DNA from: a virus
Direction: 5' to 3' (one strand)
IMG/VR virus record: IMGVR_UViG_3300042373_000656
Location: 1 to 45,767 of that record
Length of the DNA stretch: 45,767 bases
The notes beneath the pieces were generated by a model, which worked only from the letters and a program-made list of their open reading frames with translations, had not been told where the DNA came from and made no database searches. Positions 37,924 through 45,767 of the stretch are shown one piece after another (position 1 is the first letter of the stretch; every line of letters begins with the position of its first letter). A program made the translations under genes and the position numbers.

Positions 37924-40132
37924 TTAGGGGCTGTTGGGGTTGCATCTCTTGGGTCTGCTGTACGCCACCCATTGCGGCTTCCTGCTGAAGTTTGTCAGCA
38001 ACAGGGGTTACGCCAATTCGACCAATCTGCTTGTTCTGCTGTTGCATGATGGACATTTGGAGGTTTTTGACATAATTCTGGAAAATCATCTGGAAGGTCT
38101 GGTTCGTCTGCGACTGTTGCTGAGCCACAGGGTTCTTGGACATAATATCCTGCACATACTGCATCTTGGTAGGAGCAGTCGGGTCGTTTTCGACATATTG
38201 CGGTTCGTTACCCAGAATCATGAGGGCAATGTCGGTTTGGACATCCCTGTACATCTTCTGAGAGGCAGAGGTCTGGTCAATAATCAGTTCCTTCGCCATA
38301 TCGGGAGCAATAGCCTCAAGAGCCTTCGCTACCAACTTGTTTTTGTCAATAACGCCACCACTGTCAAGCGGAAGGACGGATGCGGTGATTGCGGTCAACT
38401 TTTCCATCACAAAATCCACATACAGGTTACGAATGTCGAACTTGAGTTCAAAGTCGTACATGTTTGCGATGTCAGACATGCTCTGGGTAAGAGGGATGGT
38501 TGTAATGCGGACAATCTCTTCCTGCGACATGTACTGAAGGCTCAGTTGCAGAATCTGGACATAAATGTCAGACATGGCATGCAGGAAGTTGTCGGTAGAC
38601 ACCTGCTGAAGCATCTGGGCGTAGGGAGCGGGATTTTCGGGGTCTTGCATGCCAGAGGTAAGTCCGAAGTATCTGGCAATGTTAGACTCGACCTGCTGGA
38701 TGACCATTTCGGCAAGTCCGACAGTTCCACGAGGCGGCTCCATGAACTTGAAGTCATCTGGACCAGAAACAGGCAACTGCTGGGCAGGGCCAATTCTGCC
38801 GATGCCTTGAATTCGTCTCTTCACCATAATCGGAGGGACGGTTTCAAAAGCAGTGCGGTCACGCATCGCATCATGCTGGCCTTTCAGTTCAAACTGCTCG
38901 GTCATCAAGATTTCTGGGATACCTCTGGACTCAGCGACATTCTTGCGAAGGTTTTCTCTACGGTAAATGACGAACGGATACTGTCCGTGAGCATAGCCAA
39001 GTTTCTCGTGCTTGAAGTATGTCTGGCTAGACGAGTTCGGGCAGAACGCAGTGTAATAGATGTGAGGAACGCCATCTTCGTTAATCTGGCGAGTGTAGGC
39101 GTAGGTCACCTCAATCATGTGGTTACCTCTGAACTCAAAAGTGTTGAGGGTGTTGGCACGAGGGACAATGTTGGGGTCGTTGTACCAAGACATCTTGCCA
39201 GCAGTGTTAATGGCTTCCTCGATAGCATCAGCATCCCAGCCGTCATTACGCTCCATCGAACGAAGTTCAACTTCGGTCATGAACATGCGTCTGAACACCA
39301 CACGAGCCTTTTGGAATTCAATAGTTTCGGGCGGGAAACTGATTTCATCAAACGGCTTCAACGCAGTAACGGAAGCCATGTTCTTTACGATGGTTTCTTC
39401 AAAGAGAGAAGCGATGCCAACCTCACGAAGGTCTTTAATCATCTTGCGGATGTCCTTCTCCTTGAAGTTTGGCAGTCTTTCGGAAAGAAGAGCAAACGCA
39501 AGGTCTTCAGACTCCTCCGACATCACATACATCGGCAAATTGCCAAGCATGGAGTTGGGGTCCATCTGCGAAGCCTCCTGTGCCATCTGCACAAGTTGCT
39601 GAAGGTTGATAGTCTGCTCTCGGAGGCCAATCTGTTGGTCCCAACCCACATGCATCGCAGACCAGCCGTACTGATTGCCGTACTGGCAGAAAAGTTCGGT
39701 TTCTCGTCTGAGGTCAGAGCGGAGTCTGTTGCCAGTAATGTGACCAATCAGAGTAGCCATGCCTCCAGCCATCGGACCATCTTCGGAGGTTCTTCCAGAC
39801 ACGCCCAACTTGGAAAGTTTAAGGGCGTTCATCAGAAGGGCTACCTGTTCGTTAATAACTCTGTCAACAAGTCTAATTCTGACATCGGACGCACCCTCGA
39901 AAGGCATAGCGGGTTCATCTTCGGGCTTACCAGTAGAATGCTTTCTGCCATCAACCGACTGACCGTCCCAACGGCAGTAACGCAGGTCATCGTTGGCGGT
40001 AAGTTCGGAAGCGTTGGCTCCGTGGTTAAAGCAACGCTGAAGTTCTGCATTCAGAGCAATGATGTCTGGCTTTTCGCTGGCGTTGACGAGGGGGTCTCCA
40101 TTTGAATTCATGGAGGGAGAGTAAATATTCAT
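37910..40132 (-). CDS. Portal protein, 740 aa
   Basis: Directly follows the large terminase gene with overlapping stop and start (TAATG) and precedes the scaffold, the standard portal position. Features fit a podovirus portal: MPFEGASDVRIRLVDRVINE near residue 80; a wing/stem region with PPIMVKRRIQGIGRI; FMEPPRGTVGLAEMVIQQVE; SGMQDPENPAPYAQMLQQVS; and a Gln-rich helical C-terminal barrel (SIMQQQNKQIGRIGV; QQTQEMQPQQPLN). It would form the dodecameric DNA channel at one capsid vertex and dock terminase. Confidence 0.88.
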   Translation of the reverse strand: MNIYSPSMNSNGDPLVNASEKPDIIALNAELQRCFNHGANASELTANDDLRYCRWDGQSVDGRKHSTGKPEDEPAMPFEGASDVRIRLVDRVINEQVALLMNALKLSKLGVSGRTSEDGPMAGGMATLIGHITGNRLRSDLRRETELFCQYGNQYGWSAMHVGWDQQIGLREQTINLQQLVQMAQEASQMDPNSMLGNLPMYVMSEESEDLAFALLSERLPNFKEKDIRKMIKDLREVGIASLFEETIVKNMASVTALKPFDEISFPPETIEFQKARVVFRRMFMTEVELRSMERNDGWDADAIEEAINTAGKMSWYNDPNIVPRANTLNTFEFRGNHMIEVTYAYTRQINEDGVPHIYYTAFCPNSSSQTYFKHEKLGYAHGQYPFVIYRRENLRKNVAESRGIPEILMTEQFELKGQHDAMRDRTAFETVPPIMVKRRIQGIGRIGPAQQLPVSGPDDFKFMEPPRGTVGLAEMVIQQVESNIARYFGLTSGMQDPENPAPYAQMLQQVSTDNFLHAMSDIYVQILQLSLQYMSQEEIVRITTIPLTQSMSDIANMYDFELKFDIRNLYVDFVMEKLTAITASVLPLDSGGVIDKNKLVAKALEAIAPDMAKELIIDQTSASQKMYRDVQTDIALMILGNEPQYVENDPTAPTKMQYVQDIMSKNPVAQQQSQTNQTFQMIFQNYVKNLQMSIMQQQNKQIGRIGVTPVADKLQQEAAMGGVQQTQEMQPQQPLNGQV

Positions 40133-41745
40133 TAGTAGATAAAGGGTTTGCCAATCGGAGTGAAATCAGAGCCAAGGTGGACTGGCGACATAACGGCTAG
40201 ATAGCGAAGGCAGTCAATGGGGTCTTTGGTTGCTCCCTTCTCACCGTCTGCACCAGTCCACTCCTTTAGGCAGTAAATTAGGTTCTGACATTCTTTGGAA
40301 ATGAACAGTTTAGGTTCGTTAATTGGAGAAATGGGTTGAGTCATGTCGTAGGAGAACCAGTCGTTGATAATTGATACTCCCTGCTCAATGGCTACGCCAG
40401 CGGCAGGTGCGAAGTACATAGGATTGTCTCCGTCATCAAGCAACTCAATAAGAGAGGTGCCGCCATCTTTGCCAATGGCTTGGGTGCCGCCAGCACGAGG
40501 GTCAATGTAGCGTTCGGCAATCTCTTCCTTGCCCTCCAGTCGTCTGATGGTATCCTTGATTTCGTCAAGACCCATACCAGCACCGTTTCGCTGTGCGATA
40601 CCTTCTTTTCCGTCTGGCTTGTCGGAAGGAAGTGCCCACTCGCCCAAACTCATGTCTGGGAATTCCCTGTAGACAAACATTTTGCCGTCCTTGGTCACTC
40701 TAAGCCAAAGCATGAACCAGTTTCTTGCACCAGCAGGGTCAACAACCATGTAATTGGTGCCTTCCTCTGGAATGGCCTCTTTTTCTACAATAGAACTTTC
40801 GCCAAATCTTGGGAATTGAGAGCCAACGGTGTTTTCAGCGTATCCGTAGGCACGAATCTTAATTTCATGGTTATTTCTGCCATGAAGCGTTTTACGCATT
40901 TCATCAAATGGCGAATAAACATTAAGAATTGAGTGAAACCATGCAATTCCTGCATTTGCCCGATGACATTCAGCCGTGAAAGGCATGTGACCACGCTGAA
41001 CTCCGTTAACATGCGTGATTTTTTCGTCCAGAAGGTCTGCTCTTAGGCTTTTTTTGAATTTACAGCCAGCCACATAGTCTTTAACGACCTGCGAGTAGCC
41101 TTGGATAGGGGTAAAAGTGATAACCAACTTGCCTCTGCGGGTAACCACACGATAGCGAAGGGTGTCAATCCAATCTAGAGGGACAAGTTCGTCACACCAG
41201 ATAAGGTCACACTCGCCACCTTCGATAACATCCTTCTTCTGGGCGTAATTCATGAAAACGCACTGAGAACCGTTAGGAAGAATGAATGTATTGTCGGAAA
41301 ATCCGTTTTTCTGAGAGTAAGAAATGTTGGTTACCTTGGTCTTTTTGGCAATTTTCAGTTCTGGCGGTAGATACTTGAAGACAACATTCTGTTGCATCTG
41401 AATGCTGGATTGATGCGTGGTGTGCAAACACCAAACCATCGCCCTATCTTTGTTAACCATCGTCTGAATGAGCCTTTTTGCCGCCCATTCCGTCTTTCCA
41501 GCACGATTTCCACCAAGAACTAGGATTTCCTGCTTATCTTTTAGGATTTGGTCTGCCTCTTTCCAATGCCACGGCTCAAAACCATGACGGTATGGGTCTA
41601 GTTTTTCGGCTAGAATCTTGTCTTCCCTAAGTTGGAGTACCTCAATGGCCTTATCTACGCCTAGTTTCTCAACAAGCGACTTCACATCTGGCAGTTTTAC
41701 TACTGGATGCGGGGTCGGCTTGTATGAGTCTAGGGGGTTATTCAC
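40132..41745 (-). CDS. terL: Terminase large subunit, 537 aa
   Basis: ATP-driven packaging motor and nuclease. Walker A GGNRAGKT at residues 78-85, Walker B DLIWCDE at 180-186, and a likely coupling motif at VITFTPIQG (~208-216). The C-terminal RNase H-like nuclease has acidic residues in MVVDPAG (D336), YIDPRAG (D415) and KDPIDCLRY (D508/D511). Length is normal. Upstream lies the 1159-aa gene; downstream, overlapping, the portal. No unambiguous small subunit is adjacent; candidates are 665-1150 and 8125-8595. Confidence 0.95.
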   Translation of the reverse strand: MNNPLDSYKPTPHPVVKLPDVKSLVEKLGVDKAIEVLQLREDKILAEKLDPYRHGFEPWHWKEADQILKDKQEILVLGGNRAGKTEWAAKRLIQTMVNKDRAMVWCLHTTHQSSIQMQQNVVFKYLPPELKIAKKTKVTNISYSQKNGFSDNTFILPNGSQCVFMNYAQKKDVIEGGECDLIWCDELVPLDWIDTLRYRVVTRRGKLVITFTPIQGYSQVVKDYVAGCKFKKSLRADLLDEKITHVNGVQRGHMPFTAECHRANAGIAWFHSILNVYSPFDEMRKTLHGRNNHEIKIRAYGYAENTVGSQFPRFGESSIVEKEAIPEEGTNYMVVDPAGARNWFMLWLRVTKDGKMFVYREFPDMSLGEWALPSDKPDGKEGIAQRNGAGMGLDEIKDTIRRLEGKEEIAERYIDPRAGGTQAIGKDGGTSLIELLDDGDNPMYFAPAAGVAIEQGVSIINDWFSYDMTQPISPINEPKLFISKECQNLIYCLKEWTGADGEKGATKDPIDCLRYLAVMSPVHLGSDFTPIGKPFIY

Positions 41746-41750
41746 AGTAT

Positions 41751-44700
41751 TTAAATTTCATCACGAGGAGGGACTCCGTAAATCTGCCTAACTGCGGCTT
41801 CGTCAACAAATCTTTGAAGAGCCTGTTCCTGTTTTTGTGCAGGAGTAAGATTGTACTTACCAAAACCACCAATTGCTTGAATGTCGTCCCAAGATTGCTG
41901 AGCCATTTCAACAGGAATTTGACCAAGTCGAACATACCAAGGAGTTTCATCAACAGGTTGAGCGGGTTTACCTAGATTTTTTATTCTCTCAATAGCCATG
42001 CCCATCTGCTCAGTTGGCGTGAGAATCATTCCTTCTTGGGTAATTGCCCCACCGTTAAGAAGTCTAGCCGCATTAAATACATCTGGAGCAAATCCAACGC
42101 CTTGAACGGCAGTTCCACCAAGCGAACGAACGGCCTGTGCTCCAGCAGATGGAGGGGCTTCACCAAAACTTAGCGTTCTACGAAGCAAGTTTCCATAAAG
42201 GTTTTCATTGTGACCACCAGTCGCCCTAGCATATCTTACTTCAAGAGGAGTTACGCCCTTTTTGTTTTCAATAGCAATCTGACGAAGACGGTCTTGTCTA
42301 GTGACTCCAGAAGGTCTTCCAGTGAAAGTAGGAACTTTAGCCCAAGGAGTTCCTTTCCACTTGCTTGCCTCACTTCCATTATCAACTCTTTCAGTCCCAT
42401 CCCAAGCGGGTTCATTTCCAGCAGGAGACCTGTTTTGGAATGCTTCAATAATAGCCTTTCTTTCAGCCTCTCTAACTGCTTCAGCCGCCTGTTCAGCAGT
42501 AAATGCGGTAGTAGCCTCTGCTCTGATTTTGGCAAGCCTGTCAGCCGCAGTTTCAGCAGGAGGAGGTGTTGCCTTAGGAACAGTATTGCCGACAGGAAGA
42601 ACATTTCCCTTGGCATCCTTGGCAACCTTTTTGGGAGCACCGCCAGCCTTAAACGGACCTTTAGGTCTGTCAACAGGAAGGCCAGCATCAACAAGACCCT
42701 TAAACATAGGGTCACCCTTCAACTGTTGAACTACTTGACCAACTTCAGAGGCGGTAAACATGCCAGACTTGTTAGCGGCTTTTTGGATAAAAGTTTCGAG
42801 GTCATAAGCACCATGCTTGCCAGCGATTTCACCTCTAAGTTCTGCCGCATTTCTTCCGTTCAAATACGGAACAAGAGTGTCTCTAAAAGCAGAAACTCGC
42901 CTTCCAACATCTCCATAAGTAGCCTTAGTGGCAGGACCGCCAGTCTGTTTTCCAGTCGCAGGGTCATATCCGTAGGCATACTTAGGAAGTTTGTCCGCTT
43001 CAGTTTTAGCAGTAGGCTTTGCAGGAGGAGGAGTAGCGGGTTTTGCAGGTTGATTTCCTTGCAGAATTTCTCTTGCGGACGGAGTAACAACCATGTTTTT
43101 GACAGCCTTAGCGGCACCAGCAACAACATCCATCGTTCCCTTTCCAACAACACCACCAATCATCTTTGCACTTTCTGTGATTGGACCAACAAGGTCAGCA
43201 AGAAGGGAAGGGTTTGCAATAGGAGGAGAAGCGGTAACTGGACCTCCAACAGGTTTCGGAGCGTTGGGACGACTTACAAATCCTACCTTAGGTTGACCAC
43301 TAGCATCAGTTACAACCTTTCCAGACTGACCTACTCCAGCAGTCGGAGTAAGGGGAGAAGTAGTTCCATAAGGAGCACCAGTCTGAATTCCAGAAGGTCT
43401 TGCATCTGGAGCAACAACAGGTCTTACCTGTGGAGTCCATTTTCTACCAGCGGCAAGGTCACCTTCAACCTGTACGGTAACGCCACCTTCGCCAACGCCA
43501 ACTACGCCACCTTTGCCAGCGGCAGGAAAGCCACCCTGTCCAGCAGGAGCGGCAGGAGTAGTAGGAGGAGTACTTGCTGGAGGCTGGGAAGGAAGGTACT
43601 TAGGATTCTGCGTGTCTGGAACTCCGCTAGTAGAAGAACTCGGAGGCGGGGGAAGTCCAGCAGGAGGAGGCGTACTGGCGGCAGTTGAAGCAGTCGCACT
43701 CGGAGGGGGAGGCAGTCCCGCAGGAGGAGGCGTATTAGCCGCAGGAGCGGCAGGAGCAGGAGGTCTTACAACCTCAGATGGCTTAGAAGTTGCTGGTCCA
43801 GACCCTGGAATAACCGCTTGCACGCCTTTTTGCACATTTTCTCCAACGGTATCAAGAGCACCACCGACAGCCGCAATAGCCCTTGCAAGTTTGGGCTTAG
43901 TGATTCCTTCAGATTCGCCAAGAGACTTAAGTCGTTTAATTAAATCTTTTCCATGAGTAATCTTTCCTTCATGTCCTTCAGCAGTTCCTGTCTTAACTTC
44001 ATCTTCAAAAAACGAAATCCATTCTTTTAGTTTTGCTGGTCTTTCTTTTTCTGGCAAATCCATGATTTGCTGAAGTGCAGTAAATGCATCTCTATCATGT
44101 CTTGCAGAAAGTTTAGCCGCCATACTTGGATTCCTGCTGTCAGCAAACTTTGGCGGTTTCTCAAAAGGCTTCATTGCTGGCTCCTTGACCTTTTTGTCAA
44201 AATTTTCAGAAGCCTTAGCCAGTTCAGCCGCTAAAAGTTTTGGATTTTTACTGTGCTTTTTTCTAAGTTTTTCTTCAATTGCAGTCCAATCTTTTTCCAG
44301 TTTATCTGTTACTGCTTTTTGTTTTTTCTGGAATTCTTCCAGTTCAACAGCAAACTTTGCCTTTTCAAGGCGAGTCTCCCCAGCCTTGTCTGCAACCTCT
44401 TTAAGAATAGCCTCTTCTTCTGCCGATGTAATAGGATATTGACCATATTTTCCTTGCAGGTCAGCAAGAGTTTGGGGTGGACCAAAAATACTTGTCGATT
44501 TGCCGCCAGTTTTTAGGTCTTGTAAGTGACTGCGAGCCTCTGCAAGACTTCCATCAAAGTTAGTACCTCTCGTTGTAAGCGAATAAAGGTGTTCCTTGAT
44601 AGCACTTTGCCACCACCTATTTGAGTTTTGCTTAGGTGTAGGCTTTGGCTTGGGAGTATCTGGCATAGCAGTAGAAGTGGGAGGAGGTGGAAGGGTTTTT

Positions 44701-45230
44701 GGGGTTTTTAAAATTTCGAGATTTTTGGCTCTGATGTTTGCATTGTCTGGACTGTTATAGTTGTACTGCTGAAACGAACCTTGAATGGCTTCTCTAAGTT
44801 GCGGACTTGTTTTTAAACTTTCTCTGTTAAACTCTGGTAACTCTCTAATAAGTGCTTTGTTTCCTCTGATATCTCCAATGGTAGAATCAAGATGGTCCGC
44901 AATTGCTTTTAGTTCTGGAGACCCATAATGAGTCTTCATCTCTGCAATCGTACCTTTATTTACCCAACCACTTTCTTCATTGATACCAAAGATAGGATAC
45001 CATTTTCCAGAAGAAACTCCAAGAGCATCTTTTCCAGCCTCTCCAGAAGAAAGGTAAAACGGAACATTGTGACCATTAACCTTAACTACGACCATCGGCC
45101 TGTTTGGAGCCGTGTATCCGTCCTTATAGTTAAGCATTGTTGCCTTGCCAGACCAAGGTCCAATCATGCCGCCCTGCATTTTATTGCCAGCGTTGTTAGT
45201 AATCTCAATCTCGATAGGTTCGTAACTCAT
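41751..45230 (-). CDS. Large Pro/Ala-rich multidomain late protein, 1159 aa
   Basis: Unrecognised as a whole. Residues 1-120 look globular (MVVVKVNGHNVPFYLSSGEA; GKWYPIFGINEESGWVNKG; YGSPELKAIADHLDSTIGDI). Charged helices with coiled coil lie at ~265-345. A Pro-rich block (~485-560) repeats TPPPAGLPPPPS twice. Long Gly/Pro/Ala linkers alternate with short helical islands. Near residue 980 is WKGTPWAKV, shared with the 156-aa late protein. The C-terminus again appears folded (WYVRLGQIPVEMAQQSWDDI). Lying between HNH and terminase in the late unit, it may be a virion-packaged polyvalent protein like the 3706-aa product. Confidence 0.75.
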   Translation of the reverse strand: MSYEPIEIEITNNAGNKMQGGMIGPWSGKATMLNYKDGYTAPNRPMVVVKVNGHNVPFYLSSGEAGKDALGVSSGKWYPIFGINEESGWVNKGTIAEMKTHYGSPELKAIADHLDSTIGDIRGNKALIRELPEFNRESLKTSPQLREAIQGSFQQYNYNSPDNANIRAKNLEILKTPKTLPPPPTSTAMPDTPKPKPTPKQNSNRWWQSAIKEHLYSLTTRGTNFDGSLAEARSHLQDLKTGGKSTSIFGPPQTLADLQGKYGQYPITSAEEEAILKEVADKAGETRLEKAKFAVELEEFQKKQKAVTDKLEKDWTAIEEKLRKKHSKNPKLLAAELAKASENFDKKVKEPAMKPFEKPPKFADSRNPSMAAKLSARHDRDAFTALQQIMDLPEKERPAKLKEWISFFEDEVKTGTAEGHEGKITHGKDLIKRLKSLGESEGITKPKLARAIAAVGGALDTVGENVQKGVQAVIPGSGPATSKPSEVVRPPAPAAPAANTPPPAGLPPPPSATASTAASTPPPAGLPPPPSSSTSGVPDTQNPKYLPSQPPASTPPTTPAAPAGQGGFPAAGKGGVVGVGEGGVTVQVEGDLAAGRKWTPQVRPVVAPDARPSGIQTGAPYGTTSPLTPTAGVGQSGKVVTDASGQPKVGFVSRPNAPKPVGGPVTASPPIANPSLLADLVGPITESAKMIGGVVGKGTMDVVAGAAKAVKNMVVTPSAREILQGNQPAKPATPPPAKPTAKTEADKLPKYAYGYDPATGKQTGGPATKATYGDVGRRVSAFRDTLVPYLNGRNAAELRGEIAGKHGAYDLETFIQKAANKSGMFTASEVGQVVQQLKGDPMFKGLVDAGLPVDRPKGPFKAGGAPKKVAKDAKGNVLPVGNTVPKATPPPAETAADRLAKIRAEATTAFTAEQAAEAVREAERKAIIEAFQNRSPAGNEPAWDGTERVDNGSEASKWKGTPWAKVPTFTGRPSGVTRQDRLRQIAIENKKGVTPLEVRYARATGGHNENLYGNLLRRTLSFGEAPPSAGAQAVRSLGGTAVQGVGFAPDVFNAARLLNGGAITQEGMILTPTEQMGMAIERIKNLGKPAQPVDETPWYVRLGQIPVEMAQQSWDDIQAIGGFGKYNLTPAQKQEQALQRFVDEAAVRQIYGVPPRDEI

Positions 45231-45709
45231 TTGTATACACGAAGCCCCATCTTAACGGCATGGAGCAAGTTTTCGCTAGGGGTACAGGCCTCTAGGTTAT
45301 CCGCACGGTTATTCAGTTTATTGCCATCAATGTGATTAATCTGTAGATTATCAATGGCGTGTTCGTTGTGGTAAATCTTACCAAAGTGGATGCCAACCAG
45401 TTTGTGAACCAAGATGGTATGCCTAAACTTGTTATTGCAGAGGGTGACCTTGTAGTAACCCCCGCCATTCTTGTTCTTGGTTAGCACCTTAGACTTAATC
45501 TTTCGCCCATCTGGGGTCGTTTTGTCCGTAGACCTAACCTCACCCATGTTCGACACCTCGTAAAGGCCTAGGAACTGCTGTATGGCAATCGGAACCCACT
45601 TCTCTTCATAGCCTGTATCTTGCGAACCGTTAGGTTCGCATCGACTTTGTGAGCCAGATGTATTCGATTGGGTCGTAATCTTCTTCTTCCTCGTCTTCGG
45701 GTTCAGCAA
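45227..45709 (-). CDS. HNH homing-type endonuclease with NUMOD4, 160 aa
   Basis: Residues ~38-60 match NUMOD4 (WVPI, then LGLYEVSNMGEVRSTD). Residues 101-150 match HNH (LVHKLVGIHF; QINHIDGNKLNNRADNLE with H126, D128, N130, N138; SENLLHAVKMGL with H150). Such enzymes nick or cut DNA and are often free-standing mobile genes beside terminase genes; some are needed for packaging. No ATG is available upstream in frame. TTG at 45709, inside the terminal repeat, is the only usual start, and the first 35 residues are low-complexity and overlap another small frame. Confidence 0.88.
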   Translation of the reverse strand: MLNPKTRKKKITTQSNTSGSQSRCEPNGSQDTGYEEKWVPIAIQQFLGLYEVSNMGEVRSTDKTTPDGRKIKSKVLTKNKNGGGYYKVTLCNNKFRHTILVHKLVGIHFGKIYHNEHAIDNLQINHIDGNKLNNRADNLEACTPSENLLHAVKMGLRVYK

Positions 45710-45746
45710 CGCTTTTTACTTCCCATCTTCTTTTCAGACTTCTCAT
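45630..45746 (-). CDS. Small acidic protein, 38 aa, across the circle junction
   Basis: ATG at 45746 (the same base as 106) opens a frame with a basic start (MRSLKRRWEVK), then an acidic run (EPEDEEEEDYDPIEYIW), ending LTKSMRT with TAA at 45630. It overlaps the 43-aa lysine-rich frame (63-194) and the first codons of the HNH gene in other phases. The charge pattern is more protein-like than the HNH leader it overlaps. Function unknown. Confidence 0.45.
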   Translation of the reverse strand: MRSLKRRWEVKSVAEPEDEEEEDYDPIEYIWLTKSMRT

Positions 45747-45767
45747 GGGACTTGGATTCTGCACCTT
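45641..45767. repeat. Terminal direct repeat, right copy
   Basis: Identical to 1-127. Joining the two copies restores continuous coding across the junction and gives a 45,640-bp circle. See the left copy for interpretation. Confidence 0.9.

Noticed and set aside
37934-40105. A 723-aa open frame on the plus strand opposite the portal gene
   Set aside because: It mirrors the portal frame codon for codon, shows no protein motifs and has no start context; it reflects codon bias of the real gene.
42210-43688. A 492-aa plus-strand frame opposite the 1159-aa gene
   Set aside because: Ser/Arg-rich antisense reading of a Pro/Ala/Thr-rich gene; no independent support.
43640-43745. Possible CRISPR or tandem DNA repeat
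   Set aside because: The repetition encodes the Pro-rich TPPPAGLPPPP block of the 1159-aa protein; there are no spacers or palindromic repeats.

Overview
The window is one complete or nearly complete genome of a tailed double-stranded DNA phage. The first 127 bases recur exactly as the last 127 (1-127 and 45641-45767). This is best read as the overlap left by assembling a circular or circularly permuted molecule, giving a unique length of 45,640 bp. A lytic podovirus-like lifestyle is inferred. There is a T7-like run of structural genes (large terminase, portal, scaffold, major capsid protein, neck/adaptor, tail nozzle, fibre, three ejection-type proteins). No tail tube, sheath, tape measure, integrase or phage DNA/RNA polymerase was seen. 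The host is unknown. A lipobox protein of spanin type suggests a Gram-negative host. Almost no gene has a Shine-Dalgarno sequence, and many start codons instead follow unstructured C/A-rich leaders, which suggests a host that initiates translation without Shine-Dalgarno pairing.

Layout. (1) 1.4-8.1 kb, minus strand: three early transcription units. Each starts at a near-identical extended -10 promoter (1712-1738, 4479-4505, 7976-8002) and each ends in a very small membrane-peptide frame. They encode mostly unknown small proteins, a ribbon-helix-helix-like protein, a DUF932 protein and a GP88-like protein. (2) 8.1-8.6 kb, minus strand: a helix-turn-helix gene divergent from the next block. (3) 8.6-14.7 kb, plus strand: replication and recombination genes (RusA resolvase, RecE-like exonuclease, replication initiator, DnaC-like loader, ERF annealing protein), a secreted lysozyme-like transglycosylase, tRNA-Arg(UCU), a metallophosphoesterase and several small proteins. 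(4) 45.7 kb down to 14.8 kb, plus 1.15-0.06 kb across the circle junction, minus strand: one long late block from a control region at 1151-1400 through HNH endonuclease, a 1159-aa protein, terminase, portal, capsid, tail and ejection proteins (282, 669 and 3706 aa) to holin and a spanin-like lipoprotein.

How the parts work together (inference). The initiator and loader recruit the host replicative helicase. The exonuclease/annealase/resolvase set can support recombination-dependent replication and concatemer formation for packaging. Late genes use the AGA codon more than early genes, by eye, and the phage carries the matching tRNA. Lysis would combine the holin, the Sec-exported transglycosylase and the lipoprotein.

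The most unusual signals are: the repeated early promoter/leader cassette with two back-to-back inverted repeats that covary between copies; tiny membrane peptides at the end of each early unit; a 39-40 bp sequence shared between the initiator gene and the late control region; three CACCCC boxes spaced exactly 23 bp; a lipoprotein with a coiled coil and three C-terminal membrane helices; an 11.1-kb gene with an apparent GNAT-like domain; and a virion protein built from three six-cysteine repeats.
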